DNA from: Achromobacter xylosoxidans
GTDB taxonomy: Bacteria > Pseudomonadota > Gammaproteobacteria > Burkholderiales > Burkholderiaceae_B
Direction: 5' to 3'
DNA length: 64,000 nucleotides
NCBI RefSeq assembly: GCF_002192695.1
Contig: NZ_MTLG01000011.1
Span: 1-64,000 of the forward strand
Below the pieces are notes generated by a model, which was given only the letters and a program-made list of their open reading frames with translations, did not search any database and was not told the origin of the DNA. Below, one piece after another: positions 43,114 to 51,803 of the stretch. The position numbers and the translations under genes were made by a program. Each line of letters opens with the position of its first letter. Positions within the stretch are counted from its first letter, which is position 1.

Positions 43114-43767
43114 ATGAAACCCTCCAGTTGCCTGTTCTTGCTTCTGGCGTCCTGGCTTGCGGCGCCTGCGCTCGCGCATATCGATGTGATGCCCAAGCTC
43201 GCCGTCGTGCAAGGCAAGCCGGCCTCTGTCCATATCGTCAACCAGGGCGATCGCGCGGAGTACGTGTCCGTTACCCTGTCGCGCCTGCTCAACCCTGGCG
43301 TCGAACCTGAACAGGAGCGCCTGGAACCTATCGCGCAAACCGAGCAGCCTGCGCTCTACGTCTACCCGTTCAAGCTCTCGCTAGGCCCGGGGCAGAGCAA
43401 GACCATCACCCTCAAGCCGCTGGCCGAAGTGGACCAGGAGCAGGTCTACCGGCTGGACATCAAGCCCGTCGTCAACCTGCTGGATCGGGCGGGACAAGGT
43501 ACCTCCGGCAATGTGGTCGTCACCCTTGCGTTCAGCACCCTGGTCAGGCTGCTGCCGCCAAACGAAACTTCGGAGCTGTCGCTGCGTTGCGAGCCGGAAG
43601 GCGCCTGGCTGGCCGCGTCAGGCAACGTGCGCCATCAGGTCAAGGACGCCGTCGTCGATGGCCTGCCCGTGGATCCATTCAACGTCTATCCGGGCACGCC
43701 CATTCTGCTGAAAGGCCGCGCGATACGGGTTCCCGGCCAGTCCCCCTGCCCGCCCTCCGGACGCTGA
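43114..43767 (+). CDS. Fimbrial periplasmic chaperone 3
   Basis: I place the start at the ATG at 43114, with GGAG six bases upstream (an ATG at 43108 is too close to it), giving 217 residues. It has a signal peptide (to about ALAHI) and both immunoglobulin domains: LYVYPFKLSLGPGQSKTITLKPLAEVDQEQVYRLDI, then LRCEPEGAWLAASGN with a second cysteine near the end. It resembles chaperone 1. It closes the fimbrial operon, 134 bp before the ProQ-like gene. Confidence 0.86.
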   Translation: MKPSSCLFLLLASWLAAPALAHIDVMPKLAVVQGKPASVHIVNQGDRAEYVSVTLSRLLNPGVEPEQERLEPIAQTEQPALYVYPFKLSLGPGQSKTITLKPLAEVDQEQVYRLDIKPVVNLLDRAGQGTSGNVVVTLAFSTLVRLLPPNETSELSLRCEPEGAWLAASGNVRHQVKDAVVDGLPVDPFNVYPGTPILLKGRAIRVPGQSPCPPSGR

Positions 43768-43901
43768 TTCCCGGAAAATCCGCCCACGCCGCCACCGGCG
43801 GCCATGGCGCCGGCGCCACACACGGGGCCTCTCGACAGTGCTGCATTCGCGCACTTGCGGTAACCTTCAGCCTGAACAAATCTGAGGTGTTGGAAATAAC
43901 A

Positions 43902-44531
43902 ATGGGTTTTGAAAAACTTGCCGACCTGCGCGAGCAGCTACGGGCACAGGCTCAAAAGGCGGTGCCGGTCCAACCGAAGGCGGCAGGCCGGACAAAGAAG
44001 CGGGAGCCTGATCAAGCGAAGGCTACGGCGCGGCCGCAGCAAAAGCGCGAGTCTGGTCAAGCGAAAGCTGCCGCCCGCCCGCAGCAAAAGCGCGAGCCTG
44101 TCGACCCCGCGGTCGAGGCCATCTGGCGCCTGCAAAAGCACTTCCCGCAGGCTTTCCCCAAGAATCCCGCGCCCAAGCTGCCGCTCAAGCAAGGCATCCT
44201 GGCCGACGCGGCCCAGCATCTCGAAAAGCTGGGCATGACGGAAGAACAGCTCAAGCAGGCCATCGCCACCTGGTGCAAGGGCAGCCGCTACTGGGGCAGC
44301 ATGGTCGCGGACGCCACCCGCGTCGACCTGCAAGGCCAGCCTGCGGGCACGGTGACGGCTGAGCAAGCCGCCTATGCGCGCCGCCAGGCTTCGCGCCGGC
44401 CGGCCGGCAAGGCTCGTCCCGCGAAGAACGCCGCCGCGCCGGCCCCGTCGCCGGCCGAGGCGCCTGCTGCTGCGCCCGTGCCCGACTCCGCGCCCGCGGC
44501 CGCCACGCCCGCCCCCGGCGACACGCCCTGA
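43902..44531 (+). CDS. proQ: ProQ/FinO-family RNA chaperone
   Basis: The 209-residue protein has a lysine/arginine-rich N-terminal arm with imperfect repeats of RPQQKRE (about residues 28-66), then a ProQ/FinO RNA-binding domain (about 72-135). That domain has IWRLQKHFPQAFP, PLKQGILADAAQHL, LKQAIATWCKGSRYWGSMV and ATRVDLQGQPAGTVT. A Pro/Ala-rich tail follows. Such proteins bind structured RNAs and stabilise or pair small RNAs. It is probably monocistronic. A GC-rich inverted repeat follows the stop. The repeat arm may vary in length between strains. Confidence 0.88.
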   Translation: MGFEKLADLREQLRAQAQKAVPVQPKAAGRTKKREPDQAKATARPQQKRESGQAKAAARPQQKREPVDPAVEAIWRLQKHFPQAFPKNPAPKLPLKQGILADAAQHLEKLGMTEEQLKQAIATWCKGSRYWGSMVADATRVDLQGQPAGTVTAEQAAYARRQASRRPAGKARPAKNAAAPAPSPAEAPAAAPVPDSAPAAATPAPGDTP

Positions 44532-44586
44532 CGGCCCGCATGGCCCGGCAAGCGGGGACTTTTTTCATCTCCCCGCCTTGCCAGGC

Positions 44587-44614
44587 TACACAAGCCCAAA
44601 ATTCTGTGTATAAT
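44587..44614 (+). promoter_or_regulatory. Promoter of the tRNA-Gly/tRNA-Cys locus
   Basis: A consensus -10, TATAAT, is at 44609-44614. The -35 is weak (TACACA at 44587-44592, 16-bp spacing). The tRNA-Gly gene begins 69 bp downstream. Confidence 0.5.
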
Positions 44615-44682
44615 CGCTGTCTTTGGTGGACACGGCCTTTCTGAAAACCAAGTCAGAAAACACACCAAAACGCAGTACCCCC

Positions 44683-44758
44683 GCGGGAGTAGCTCAGTTG
44701 GTAGAGCGCAACCTTGCCAAGGTTGAGGTCGCGAGTTCGAGACTCGTCTCCCGCTCCA
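44683..44758 (+). tRNA. tRNA-Gly (GCC)
   Basis: A 76-base cloverleaf identical to the copy at 25565, with CCA encoded. It is an intact potential attB for ICEclc-type elements. Confidence 0.96.
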
Positions 44759-44763
44759 AATAC

Positions 44764-44800
44764 AAAAAGGAAGCAACGGCCAACACCGCGCTTCCTTTTT
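44764..44800 (+). terminator. Hairpin between tRNA-Gly and tRNA-Cys
   Basis: AAAAAGGAAGC (44764-44774) pairs with GCTTCCTTTTT (44790-44800) across a 15-base loop and ends in T residues. Confidence 0.7.
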
Positions 44801-44813
44801 TCTTGCAAGTGCT

Positions 44814-44887
44814 GGCGCAATGGCAGAGTGGTTATGCAGCGGATTGCAAATCCGTGTACGTCGGTTCGATTCCGGCTTGCGCCTCCA
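44814..44887 (+). tRNA. tRNA-Cys (GCA)
   Basis: A 74-base cloverleaf with CCA encoded. The acceptor GGCGCAA pairs with TTGCGCC and the anticodon GCA is at 44846-44848. It follows tRNA-Gly by 55 bp. Confidence 0.95.
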
Positions 44888-44899
44888 GCGATTTCTCAA

Positions 44900-44930
44900 A
44901 ACCCGCAGATAAAAATCTGCGGGTTTTTTG
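44900..44930 (+). terminator. Terminator after tRNA-Cys
   Basis: AACCCGCAGAT, loop AAAA, ATCTGCGGGTT, followed by T residues. Confidence 0.88.
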
Positions 44931-44970
44931 TTTTCCGGGCGAAGCTGTCGGCCCGTTGCCGCGATGGAGG

Positions 44971-45429
44971 CTAGGCAGCCCTGCCCCCAGCCAAGGCATT
45001 CAGACGCTCGGTCTGCCAAATGAACTCCGGTTCGAACGACTCGGGATCTGACACCGCGCCGTAACCGCCCTGCCCATAGACCGCGGCATAAGCCGCGTAT
45101 TCCGCCGCGCTCAGCGCCTTGCCAGCCAGCGCGCTGGCGACGGCATAGGTCGCGGACACGGCGGCATGACCGCAGCCGTCCAGGGATTTTGATCCCTGAT
45201 GCCGGCTCGCCAGGCGCGCAGCCCGCGCAGAAACCTGCCCCAGCTGTTCGCGGCCGATCGCACCGTCCAGATAGCGGCCCAGCTCTGCCAGGCAATCCAC
45301 GGCCTCTTGCGCTTCAAGCAGATGCTCGACCCGCTGCGCGCAAGCGCGGCCGAATGCCAAACGCAGACGTTCATTGGCAGCAGCGCCCAGGTCCAACTGT
45401 TTAGCCAAGCGTTCCAGCGATCCATTCAT
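44971..45429 (-). CDS. Putative Imm5-like helical protein
   Basis: The ATG at 45427-45429 overlaps the stop of the preceding dehydrogenase gene by 4 bp, giving 152 residues. The protein is alanine-rich and all-helical. [32 protein letters not shown] resembles the conserved helix of putative immunity proteins of the Imm5 group. No toxin gene is adjacent, so a true immunity role is doubtful. It is cytoplasmic by appearance. Other helical families could give the same impression. Confidence 0.5.
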   Translation of the reverse strand: MNGSLERLAKQLDLGAAANERLRLAFGRACAQRVEHLLEAQEAVDCLAELGRYLDGAIGREQLGQVSARAARLASRHQGSKSLDGCGHAAVSATYAVASALAGKALSAAEYAAYAAVYGQGGYGAVSDPESFEPEFIWQTERLNALAGGRAA

Positions 45430-46400
45430 GACGCAACCACCTGCGGATTCACCATGTTCACGGGCTTGCCTGCCGCAAAGGCGAGAATCTGGTTGAACAC
45501 GTCCTTGAACTGCAGATCCCATTCCTCATAGGTCACGTAGCCGATGTGAGGTGTGCATACGACGTTGGGCATCTGCAAGAGCGGATTCGAGGTATCGGTC
45601 AACGGCTCCTGCTCGAACACGTCCAGCGCGGCCATCGCCGGACGTCCGGCCTGCAGCGCAGGCGCCAGGGCGCCGGGTTCGATGAGCCCCGCGCGGCTGG
45701 TGTTCACCAGCAGCGAACCGTCCCTCATGGCCGCGAGATCCGCCGCCGTGACGATCCCCTTGGTGGCGGGGACCAGGCGCATGTGCAGCGACAGCACGTC
45801 ACAAGAGGAGAAGAACTCCGCCTTGGAGGCCGCGATTTCGTAGCCGTTTTCACGCGCGCGCTGCAGCGACTCGGGACGGGCCCAGACCAGCACCCGCATG
45901 CCGAATGCCCGTGCATAACCCGCAACCACGCTGCCGATGCGTCCATAGCCAAAGATGCCCATGGTCTTGCCTCGGACGGTGTGACCCACGCAGCATTGCC
46001 AATGGCCCTGGCGCATGGACTCCACCTGCTGCGGCAATTGGCGCATGGCCGCCAGCATCAGCGCCCACGTCAGCTCCGCGGCGGCATATGACGGCGTATC
46101 CGCGTGCAGATCCGAACAAACGAGCACGCCGTGATCGCTGCATGCGGCGACGTCGATATGCGGATAGACGCTGCGCTGGCTAATCAGGCGCAGCTTGGGC
46201 AACCGTTCGATCAACTCGCGGCGTATGGTGGTGCGCTCACGGATCAAGACCAATGCTTCCGTATCGGCGAGGCGCTGCGCGAGCACATCGGCATCTTCCA
46301 TGTGATCCGCCCAAACGGTGACCTCGTGATCGCGCAGCAGCGCATAACAAGGTAGGCGGCGCAGGGTATCGAACCAGTCGTCCAGAATCGCGATCTTCAT
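45426..46400 (-). CDS. D-2-hydroxyacid dehydrogenase family protein
   Basis: The 324-residue protein has the NAD-binding motif [25 protein letters not shown] (about residues 147-171). It also has the catalytic arginine in [16 protein letters not shown], an acidic residue in [10 protein letters not shown] and the catalytic histidine in [14 protein letters not shown]. It would reduce or oxidise a 2-keto/2-hydroxy acid; the substrate cannot be chosen from sequence. It resembles the branch with an N-terminal [15 protein letters not shown] segment that is common in Burkholderiales. It is coupled to the downstream Imm5-like gene. Confidence 0.88.
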   Translation of the reverse strand: MKIAILDDWFDTLRRLPCYALLRDHEVTVWADHMEDADVLAQRLADTEALVLIRERTTIRRELIERLPKLRLISQRSVYPHIDVAACSDHGVLVCSDLHADTPSYAAAELTWALMLAAMRQLPQQVESMRQGHWQCCVGHTVRGKTMGIFGYGRIGSVVAGYARAFGMRVLVWARPESLQRARENGYEIAASKAEFFSSCDVLSLHMRLVPATKGIVTAADLAAMRDGSLLVNTSRAGLIEPGALAPALQAGRPAMAALDVFEQEPLTDTSNPLLQMPNVVCTPHIGYVTYEEWDLQFKDVFNQILAFAAGKPVNMVNPQVVAS

Positions 46401-46642
46401 GTTTGAAACTCGCCAATGAGCGGTGAAGGCTCAAGTTTTACGCCGGTTCTGACGCTTCGTAAAACAAAATGATGACGCTCATTCACCCCTCGCGCGGACG
46501 GCCGCGGCGGCCTTTCGTCCATCTCGACAATTGGCGTCAGGTACGATGGCGGCTTTTCCGCCAGCATCTGGTTACGCATCACTACGCGCCGTCAATCAAA
46601 TGATTGCTATGGTGACGCCGTTTGCAACTGATGACGGACCCC

Positions 46643-46966
46643 ATGCGTACCCTTCCGAACTCCCGAGCCCGCTCTTCCTCCGCGCTGCTGACGCTGTCCA
46701 CGGCGGCATTGCTCACGCTGGCCCCGCTTGCGGCGCAGGCGGATTCGGACAAGCACCGCCATCGCCACGGGCGCGAGTATAAAGAGCAGTATTGGGACGG
46801 CGCCTGTAAGGTCGAGCGCAAATGGAAGCGCAATGGCGACTACCAGGAAAAGCGCAAGTGCCGGGACGACTACCGCCACGGCTATGTGCAGGTGCCGCAG
46901 CCGGTGGCCGTGATGCCGGCGCCCGCCATTGTCATCAACCCTCCTCCCATCATCATCCGCCCCTGA
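46643..46966 (+). CDS. Small exported basic protein
   Basis: The protein is 107 residues from the ATG at 46643 (an ATG at 46622 would add seven). It has a signal peptide (SSALLTLSTAALLTLAPLAAQA). The charged segment SDKHRHRHGREYKEQYWDGACKVERKWKRNGDYQEKRKC has two cysteines, and the tail is proline-rich (PAIVINPPPIIIRP). It is probably periplasmic or membrane-associated. Similar short proteins occur in many Betaproteobacteria without known function. It lies 2 bp before the next gene. Confidence 0.7.
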   Translation: MRTLPNSRARSSSALLTLSTAALLTLAPLAAQADSDKHRHRHGREYKEQYWDGACKVERKWKRNGDYQEKRKCRDDYRHGYVQVPQPVAVMPAPAIVINPPPIIIRP

Positions 46967-46968
46967 AC

Positions 46969-47559
46969 ATGGATCAATCGGTGAAGGACGCGCTAGCCCG
47001 CTGGCCCGACGTGCCGGCGGTATACGGCTGGCTGTCGCTGGACGCGCGCGGCCGCTGGCGCCTGCATCCGCAAGGGCAATCAGCCGCAGGCGGTCCGGGC
47101 GAGTCCATCACCAATACGCAGATCCTGGAATTCATCAACCGCAACTACGAACACGATGACGCGGGCCGCTGGTTTTTCCAGAACGGTCCCCAGCGCGTAT
47201 TCCTGCGCCTGGACGCCGCGCCCTACGTGCTGCGCTTGAGCGACGACAACAGCGGGCTGCTCACGCACACCAACGTGGCGATCGATTCGGTCGAGCAGTG
47301 GAAACTGGACGACGCGGGACAACTGTATGCGATGACGCCACTGGGCGCGGGCATCGTGCTGGACCGCGATCTGCCGCCGCTGCTGGAGAAGATGACCACG
47401 GCGGACGGCGCGCCGCTGCTCGACACGCTGGCAGACCTTGCCCCCGGCAGCGCAATCCAGGCGGTCCTGCCCGGAATCTACCCGGCCGCCCCCCTGGCGC
47501 TGATCGCGCAAAAGGACGTGGCGCGGGAATTGGGCTTCGAAGCGAATCCCCGCGCCTGA
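46969..47559 (+). CDS. Conserved hypothetical protein (DUF2946-like annotation uncertain)
   Basis: A 196-residue cytoplasmic protein starting MDQSVKDALARWPDVPAVYGWLSLDARGRWRLH, with the conserved block ITNTQILEFINRNYEHDDAGRWFFQNGPQRVFLRLDAAPYVLRL. I have seen this block in Burkholderiales proteins of unknown function. I cannot name the family with confidence. No catalytic motif, membrane segment or signal peptide is present. It follows the small exported protein closely and may share its transcript. Confidence 0.72.
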   Translation: MDQSVKDALARWPDVPAVYGWLSLDARGRWRLHPQGQSAAGGPGESITNTQILEFINRNYEHDDAGRWFFQNGPQRVFLRLDAAPYVLRLSDDNSGLLTHTNVAIDSVEQWKLDDAGQLYAMTPLGAGIVLDRDLPPLLEKMTTADGAPLLDTLADLAPGSAIQAVLPGIYPAAPLALIAQKDVARELGFEANPRA

Positions 47560-47568
47560 ACGGCGCCT

Positions 47569-48033
47569 TCAGAACATGCCGTTGGGATTGGCGGACTGCT
47601 CGGGAATGGGCTGCACCGCGTCCCAGTGCTCCACGATCTTGCCCCGCTCCAGGCGGAAGATGTCGATGATGGCGCTGCCACGGTCGCCGGGCTGGCGCAC
47701 CGCATGCACGTGCAGGATCACGTAGTCGCCATCGGTGAAGACGCGCTTGATCTCGCTGCGCGACTGCGGAAACTTGTCGCGCAGATAGGCGATGAACTTG
47801 CGGAAGCCTTCGGGCCCGTCCGCGGCGTTCGGATTGTGCTGCACATAGCGGTCGCCCACGTACTTCAAGGCGGCGTCCGCGTCCTTCTGGTTCAGGCCCT
47901 TCTCGTAGAAGGCCAGCACGGCCGCCTTGTTGGCGGCTTCCTGTTCGGCGGAGGCATGGGCGGCGGGCGACAAGGCCAGGGCCAGCATGGCTGCGGCGGC
48001 GGCGCGCTTGAAATACGGCTTGGAGAAGAACAT
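47569..48033 (-). CDS. Exported SnoaL/NTF2-like protein
   Basis: From the ATG at 48031-48033 (GGAG upstream) it has 154 residues with a signal peptide (KRAAAAAMLALALSPAAHA). The SnoaL-like fold motifs are AVLAFYEKGLNQKDADAALKYVGDRYVQHNPNAADGPEGF, VFTDGDYVILHVHAVRQPGDRGSAIIDIFRLERGKIVEHWDAVQPIP. Members are cyclases, hydrolases or binding proteins, and this periplasmic branch has no assigned role. It converges on the preceding hypothetical gene. Confidence 0.85.
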   Translation of the reverse strand: MFFSKPYFKRAAAAAMLALALSPAAHASAEQEAANKAAVLAFYEKGLNQKDADAALKYVGDRYVQHNPNAADGPEGFRKFIAYLRDKFPQSRSEIKRVFTDGDYVILHVHAVRQPGDRGSAIIDIFRLERGKIVEHWDAVQPIPEQSANPNGMF

Positions 48034-48129
48034 GGAAACTCCGGAAATGGAAAACGGCCGGGCCATTCTATGGGCCGGCCGTCCCGCAGGCCACGTCCGT
48101 GGCGGTAGACAGACTGGTGCGCGCAGCGA

Positions 48130-48531
48130 TCAGCCGCGGCCGCTCTTGACCAGCGCGTACTTGCCGTCGCCCAACAGCGCCAGCACGGCAGCCGCCACGG
48201 TCAGGAAGATCGGATACTCCCAGCCGCCGCCGGCATTGCCGAAGCCCCAGCCATTGGGAAAATGCACGGTCGACGCCACGAACAACTGCACTACGGCGAT
48301 GGCGGCGATCCAGCGCGGCACGACGCCCAGGATCAGCAGCACGCCGGCGCCGACTTCAAAGAACGTCACCGGATAGGCCAGCCAGCCGGCGAAGCCGATC
48401 TTGGCGAAGAACTGCGCGGTGCCGGGCAGCGTGAACACCAGCAGCTTGGTCAGGCCATGGGCCAGGAACATGACGCCAAGCGCCACGCGCAGCAACAGCG
48501 CGGCATAGGGCGCGGTACGGGTATCAACCAT
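48130..48531 (-). CDS. DoxX-family membrane protein
   Basis: A 133-residue protein with four membrane helices in the DoxX/YphA pattern: LLLRVALGVMFLAHGLTKLL, GWLAYPVTFFEVGAGVLLILG, WIAAIAVVQLFVASTVHFPNGW and YPIFLTVAAAVLALLG. DoxX relatives are linked to respiratory or redox functions in the inner membrane. It is divergent from a LysR gene, whose upstream region has an inverted repeat, so it is that regulator's likely target. Confidence 0.88.
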   Translation of the reverse strand: MVDTRTAPYAALLLRVALGVMFLAHGLTKLLVFTLPGTAQFFAKIGFAGWLAYPVTFFEVGAGVLLILGVVPRWIAAIAVVQLFVASTVHFPNGWGFGNAGGGWEYPIFLTVAAAVLALLGDGKYALVKSGRG

Positions 48532-48637
48532 TGCACTCTCCTAGAGCGGTAGGGGAATCGCCCAGGACGGGAAGATTCTTGATGAGCGCTATTCTTGCGA
48601 TTCCAAAAACAAAGATAAACATGCAGAATTGCAAATT

Positions 48638-48660
48638 ATTGTTCCCCGATAGGAAACAAT
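48638..48660. promoter_or_regulatory. Inverted repeat next to the LysR start
   Basis: ATTGTTCC (48638-48645) and GGAAACAAT (48652-48660) form an imperfect dyad that ends just before the TTG start and overlaps its AGGAA ribosome binding site. This arrangement suggests autoregulation. Confidence 0.45.
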
Positions 48661-48661
48661 C

Positions 48662-49594
48662 TTGGACACGCACACCGCCATGCAGACCTATGCCAAGGTC
48701 GTGGAACTGGGCTCATTCGCGGCCGCGGCCGACAAGATGGGCCAGGCCCGTTCCGTGGTCACGCGCCAGATCGCCTATCTGGAACAGAAATACGGCGTGC
48801 GCCTGCTGAACCGCACCACGCGCAAACTGAGCATGACCGACGCCGGGCGCGCCTTCTACGAACGCGTGCGGCCCATCCTGGCCGAGGTGGCGGACCTGGA
48901 ACTGTCGCTACAGGCCGAGGGCCAGCGCCCCAGCGGCCGCCTGCGGGTCAGCGCTCCCGTGTCGTTCGGCATCCTGCACCTGGGGCCGGCGATTGCCGAA
49001 TACCTGCAGCGCTACCCAGACGTGATCATCGACCTGGACCTGAACGACCGCGTGGTGGACCTGGTGGAGGACGGCTACGACGTGGCGGTGCGCATCGGCC
49101 CGCTACAGGATTCGTCGCTGGTCGCGCGGCCCCTGGCGCCGCAGCAACTGCGGGTCTGCGCCGCGCCCGACTACCTGCAACGCCACGGCACGCCGCGGAC
49201 GCCCGAGGAACTGAAGCAGCACCGCTGCCTGCATTACGCCTATGCCAGCACCGGCAACGAATGGCATTTCGAGAAGGACGGCGTGACCCATCTGGTGCGC
49301 GTGAACGCGGCCCTGCGGGCCAACAACGGCGACGTGCTGCGGACCGCCGCGCTGGCCGGCCACGGCATCATCCTGCAGCCCGATTTCCTGGTGGGCGACG
49401 ACATCCGCGCCGGCCGCCTGATTCCGCTGCTGACCGATTACGCCCATACCCCGATCTCCATGTACGCCATCTATCCGCACCGGCGCTTCCTGTCGCCCAA
49501 GGTACGATCCTTCGTGGAGCATCTGGAGGACCGCTTCGGCGCCCCCTCCCCGGCCGTTCCGGGCCGGCGCGCCAGCCCCCGCCGCAGCCGTTAG
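48662..49594 (+). CDS. LysR-family transcriptional regulator
   Basis: The 310-residue protein begins at TTG, with AGGAA six bases upstream; an ATG six codons later is the alternative. The helix-turn-helix (GSFAAAADKMGQARSVVTRQIAYLEQKYGVRLLNRTTRKL) and effector domain (VSFGILHLGPAIAEYL, DVAVRIGPLQDSSLVARPL) belong to the large CrgA-like group. It is divergent from doxX and ends 10 bp before the NUDIX gene. Confidence 0.9.
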   Translation: MDTHTAMQTYAKVVELGSFAAAADKMGQARSVVTRQIAYLEQKYGVRLLNRTTRKLSMTDAGRAFYERVRPILAEVADLELSLQAEGQRPSGRLRVSAPVSFGILHLGPAIAEYLQRYPDVIIDLDLNDRVVDLVEDGYDVAVRIGPLQDSSLVARPLAPQQLRVCAAPDYLQRHGTPRTPEELKQHRCLHYAYASTGNEWHFEKDGVTHLVRVNAALRANNGDVLRTAALAGHGIILQPDFLVGDDIRAGRLIPLLTDYAHTPISMYAIYPHRRFLSPKVRSFVEHLEDRFGAPSPAVPGRRASPRRSR

Positions 49595-49604
49595 AATCGT
49601 ACCC

Positions 49605-50186
49605 ATGACCGCAAAATCGCCCCTCGAATACTTCCCCGCGCCGCGCCGTTCGCATTTCTGCAGCCAATGCGGCTCGCCCATCAGCCGCCGGGTTCCCGAA
49701 GGCGACAACCGCGAACGCGACATCTGCGATCACTGCGGCGCGATCCACTACCAGAATCCGAGGCTGGTGGTCGGCACCGTGCCGGTCTGGGAGAACCGCG
49801 TCCTGCTGTGCCGGCGCGCGATCGAACCGCGCTACAACACCTGGACCCTGCCCGCCGGCTTCATGGAGCTGGGCGAAAGCACCGCGCAGGGCGCCGCCCG
49901 CGAAACGCTGGAGGAATCCGGCGCGCGCATCAAACTGGGCGAGCTCTACACCATCATCGACCTGCCGCAGATCGATCAGGTGCACGTGTTCTACCTGGCC
50001 CAGGCGCTGTCGGCCGACCTCGACCCGGGCCCCGAAAGCCTGGAGGCGCGCTTTTTCGACGAATCCGAGATCCCCTGGGACGACCTGGCGTTCCGCACCG
50101 TGGCGACCACGCTGCGCCATTACTTCGACGACCGCAAGCAGGGCGTGTATCCCCCCCATCACTACACCCTAGAATCGCACCGTTGA
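49605..50186 (+). CDS. NUDIX hydrolase with N-terminal zinc ribbon
   Basis: The 193-residue protein starts with a four-cysteine zinc ribbon (FCSQCGS and ICDHCGA, about residues 18-45). A Nudix domain follows, whose box is complete: [23 protein letters not shown] (about 85-107) with the metal-binding glutamates. The layout is that of NudC-like and ADP-ribose/NAD(H) pyrophosphatase-like proteins of Betaproteobacteria. It probably cleaves a nucleoside diphosphate derivative in the cytoplasm. Its TGA overlaps the TTG start of aat. Confidence 0.9.
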   Translation: MTAKSPLEYFPAPRRSHFCSQCGSPISRRVPEGDNRERDICDHCGAIHYQNPRLVVGTVPVWENRVLLCRRAIEPRYNTWTLPAGFMELGESTAQGAARETLEESGARIKLGELYTIIDLPQIDQVHVFYLAQALSADLDPGPESLEARFFDESEIPWDDLAFRTVATTLRHYFDDRKQGVYPPHHYTLESHR

Positions 50187-50956
50187 AACTGCCCTGGCTA
50201 GCCGTCGACACTCCTTTTCCGCCCGCGGAGTTTGCGCTTGCGGATCCCGACGGCCTGCTCGCGGCGGGCGCGGACCTGTCCACATCCAGGCTGATCGAGG
50301 CCTACTCCAACGGCATATTTCCCTGGTACTCCGAGGGCGAGCCCATTCTATGGTGGAGCCCAGATCCGCGCATGGTGCTGGCCGTGAAGGACTTCGCGCC
50401 GTCGCATTCGCTGCGCAAGCTGCTGCGCCAGATCGCCAGCCAGGAGCAGGCCGCCGCGCCGCGCGTGCAGGTGCGCGTGGATACCGCTTTCGCCGAGGTG
50501 ATGGCGCAATGCGCCGCGCCGCGCGACGGCCAGCCCGGCACCTGGATCACCGCCGCCATGCAGCAGGCCTATCGCGCCTGGCACGAGGCCGGCTACGTGC
50601 ACAGCATCGAAACCTGGATCGACGGCGAACTGGCCGGCGGCCTCTACGGCATCAGCCTGGGCCGCATGTTCTTCGGCGAATCCATGTTCACCCGCGCGCC
50701 CAACGCGTCGAAAATCGCGCTGGCCTACGTGGTGCGCTACCTGGACGCGCAAGGCGTGCAACGCATCGACTGCCAGCAGCAGACGCGCCACCTGGCCAGC
50801 CTGGGCGCGCGCGCCATCCCGCGCGCCGCGTTCCTGCAGCATGTGCGCGCGACCACGGCGCAGCCCCCGATCGCCTGGGCGCGCGGCACGCTGGACAGCG
50901 CCGGCCGCTTGCATCCCGACACAGCATCGGGCCCGGGGTTCGGCGTTAATATGTAG
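50183..50956 (+). CDS. aat: Leucyl/phenylalanyl-tRNA-protein transferase
   Basis: The 257-residue enzyme adds Leu or Phe from tRNA to proteins with N-terminal Arg or Lys, marking them for ClpAP. Family motifs are [75 protein letters not shown] and [21 protein letters not shown]. The start is the TTG at 50183, overlapping the NUDIX stop (TTGA), which gives the usual length; longer upstream frames are not homologous. bpt follows, making a complete N-end-rule pair. Confidence 0.95.
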   Translation: MKLPWLAVDTPFPPAEFALADPDGLLAAGADLSTSRLIEAYSNGIFPWYSEGEPILWWSPDPRMVLAVKDFAPSHSLRKLLRQIASQEQAAAPRVQVRVDTAFAEVMAQCAAPRDGQPGTWITAAMQQAYRAWHEAGYVHSIETWIDGELAGGLYGISLGRMFFGESMFTRAPNASKIALAYVVRYLDAQGVQRIDCQQQTRHLASLGARAIPRAAFLQHVRATTAQPPIAWARGTLDSAGRLHPDTASGPGFGVNM

Positions 50957-50998
50957 CCACTCCCCTTGCGGGCCTGCCGCCGCATCGCGGGACCTCCG

Positions 50999-51736
50999 AT
51001 GAGCCAGCTCAAAGAACTCCCCTTCTCCACCCTGCAGTTCTACGCCACCGCTCCCTACCCTTGCAGCTATCTGCCAGGTCGCCAGGCACGGTCGCAGGTC
51101 GCCGCGCCCGGCCATCTGATCAACGCGGGCACCTATTCGCAACTGGTGGAGCAAGGCTTTCGCCGCAGCGGGCTGTTTACCTACCGGCCCCATTGCGACA
51201 ACTGCCACGCCTGCATCCCGGTGCGCGTGGATACCGCAGGCTTCGCGCCCAACCGCAGCCAGCGCCGCGCCTGGCGCGACCATCAGGGCCTGCAGTCGTT
51301 CGTGGCCGAGCTGGCCTGGTCGCCCGAGCACTACCGGCTCTATACGCGCTACCAGCAGGGCCGCCATCCGGGCGGCGGCATGGACGAGGACAGCCGCACG
51401 CAATATGCGCAATTCCTGCTCACCAGCCGCGTCAATACCCGCCTGGTCGAGTTCCGCGACGAGACGGGCGAGCTGGTCATGGTGTCCATCATCGACGTGC
51501 TGGACGACGGCCTGTCCTCCGTCTACACCTTCTACGATCCCGACATTGCCGGCAGCCTGGGCACCTACAGCATCCTGTGGCAGATCGAACAATGCCGCAC
51601 GCTGAACCTGCCCTGGCTGTACCTGGGCTACTGGATCGCCGACAGCCGCAAGATGTCCTACAAATCCAGCTTCCACCCGGCCCAGTTCCTGGTCGACGGC
51701 GTGTGGGGCGAGCAGCCCGCATTGCCGCCCGCCTGA
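50999..51736 (+). CDS. bpt: Aspartate/glutamate leucyltransferase
   Basis: The 245-residue protein is the bacterial ATE2-type transferase that adds Leu to N-terminal Asp or Glu. Markers are [43 protein letters not shown], and [24 protein letters not shown] with [27 protein letters not shown]. The conserved cysteines are present. MSQLKELPF is the expected start. It lies 42 bp after aat, with the same functional purpose in protein turnover. Confidence 0.95.
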   Translation: MSQLKELPFSTLQFYATAPYPCSYLPGRQARSQVAAPGHLINAGTYSQLVEQGFRRSGLFTYRPHCDNCHACIPVRVDTAGFAPNRSQRRAWRDHQGLQSFVAELAWSPEHYRLYTRYQQGRHPGGGMDEDSRTQYAQFLLTSRVNTRLVEFRDETGELVMVSIIDVLDDGLSSVYTFYDPDIAGSLGTYSILWQIEQCRTLNLPWLYLGYWIADSRKMSYKSSFHPAQFLVDGVWGEQPALPPA

Positions 51737-51803
51737 TCCGCCCCTCCTTTGGAGCGCCTGGCGCGACGCAGGGCCAGCAGAATTCGCTCTACAATTCCGC
51801 CCC

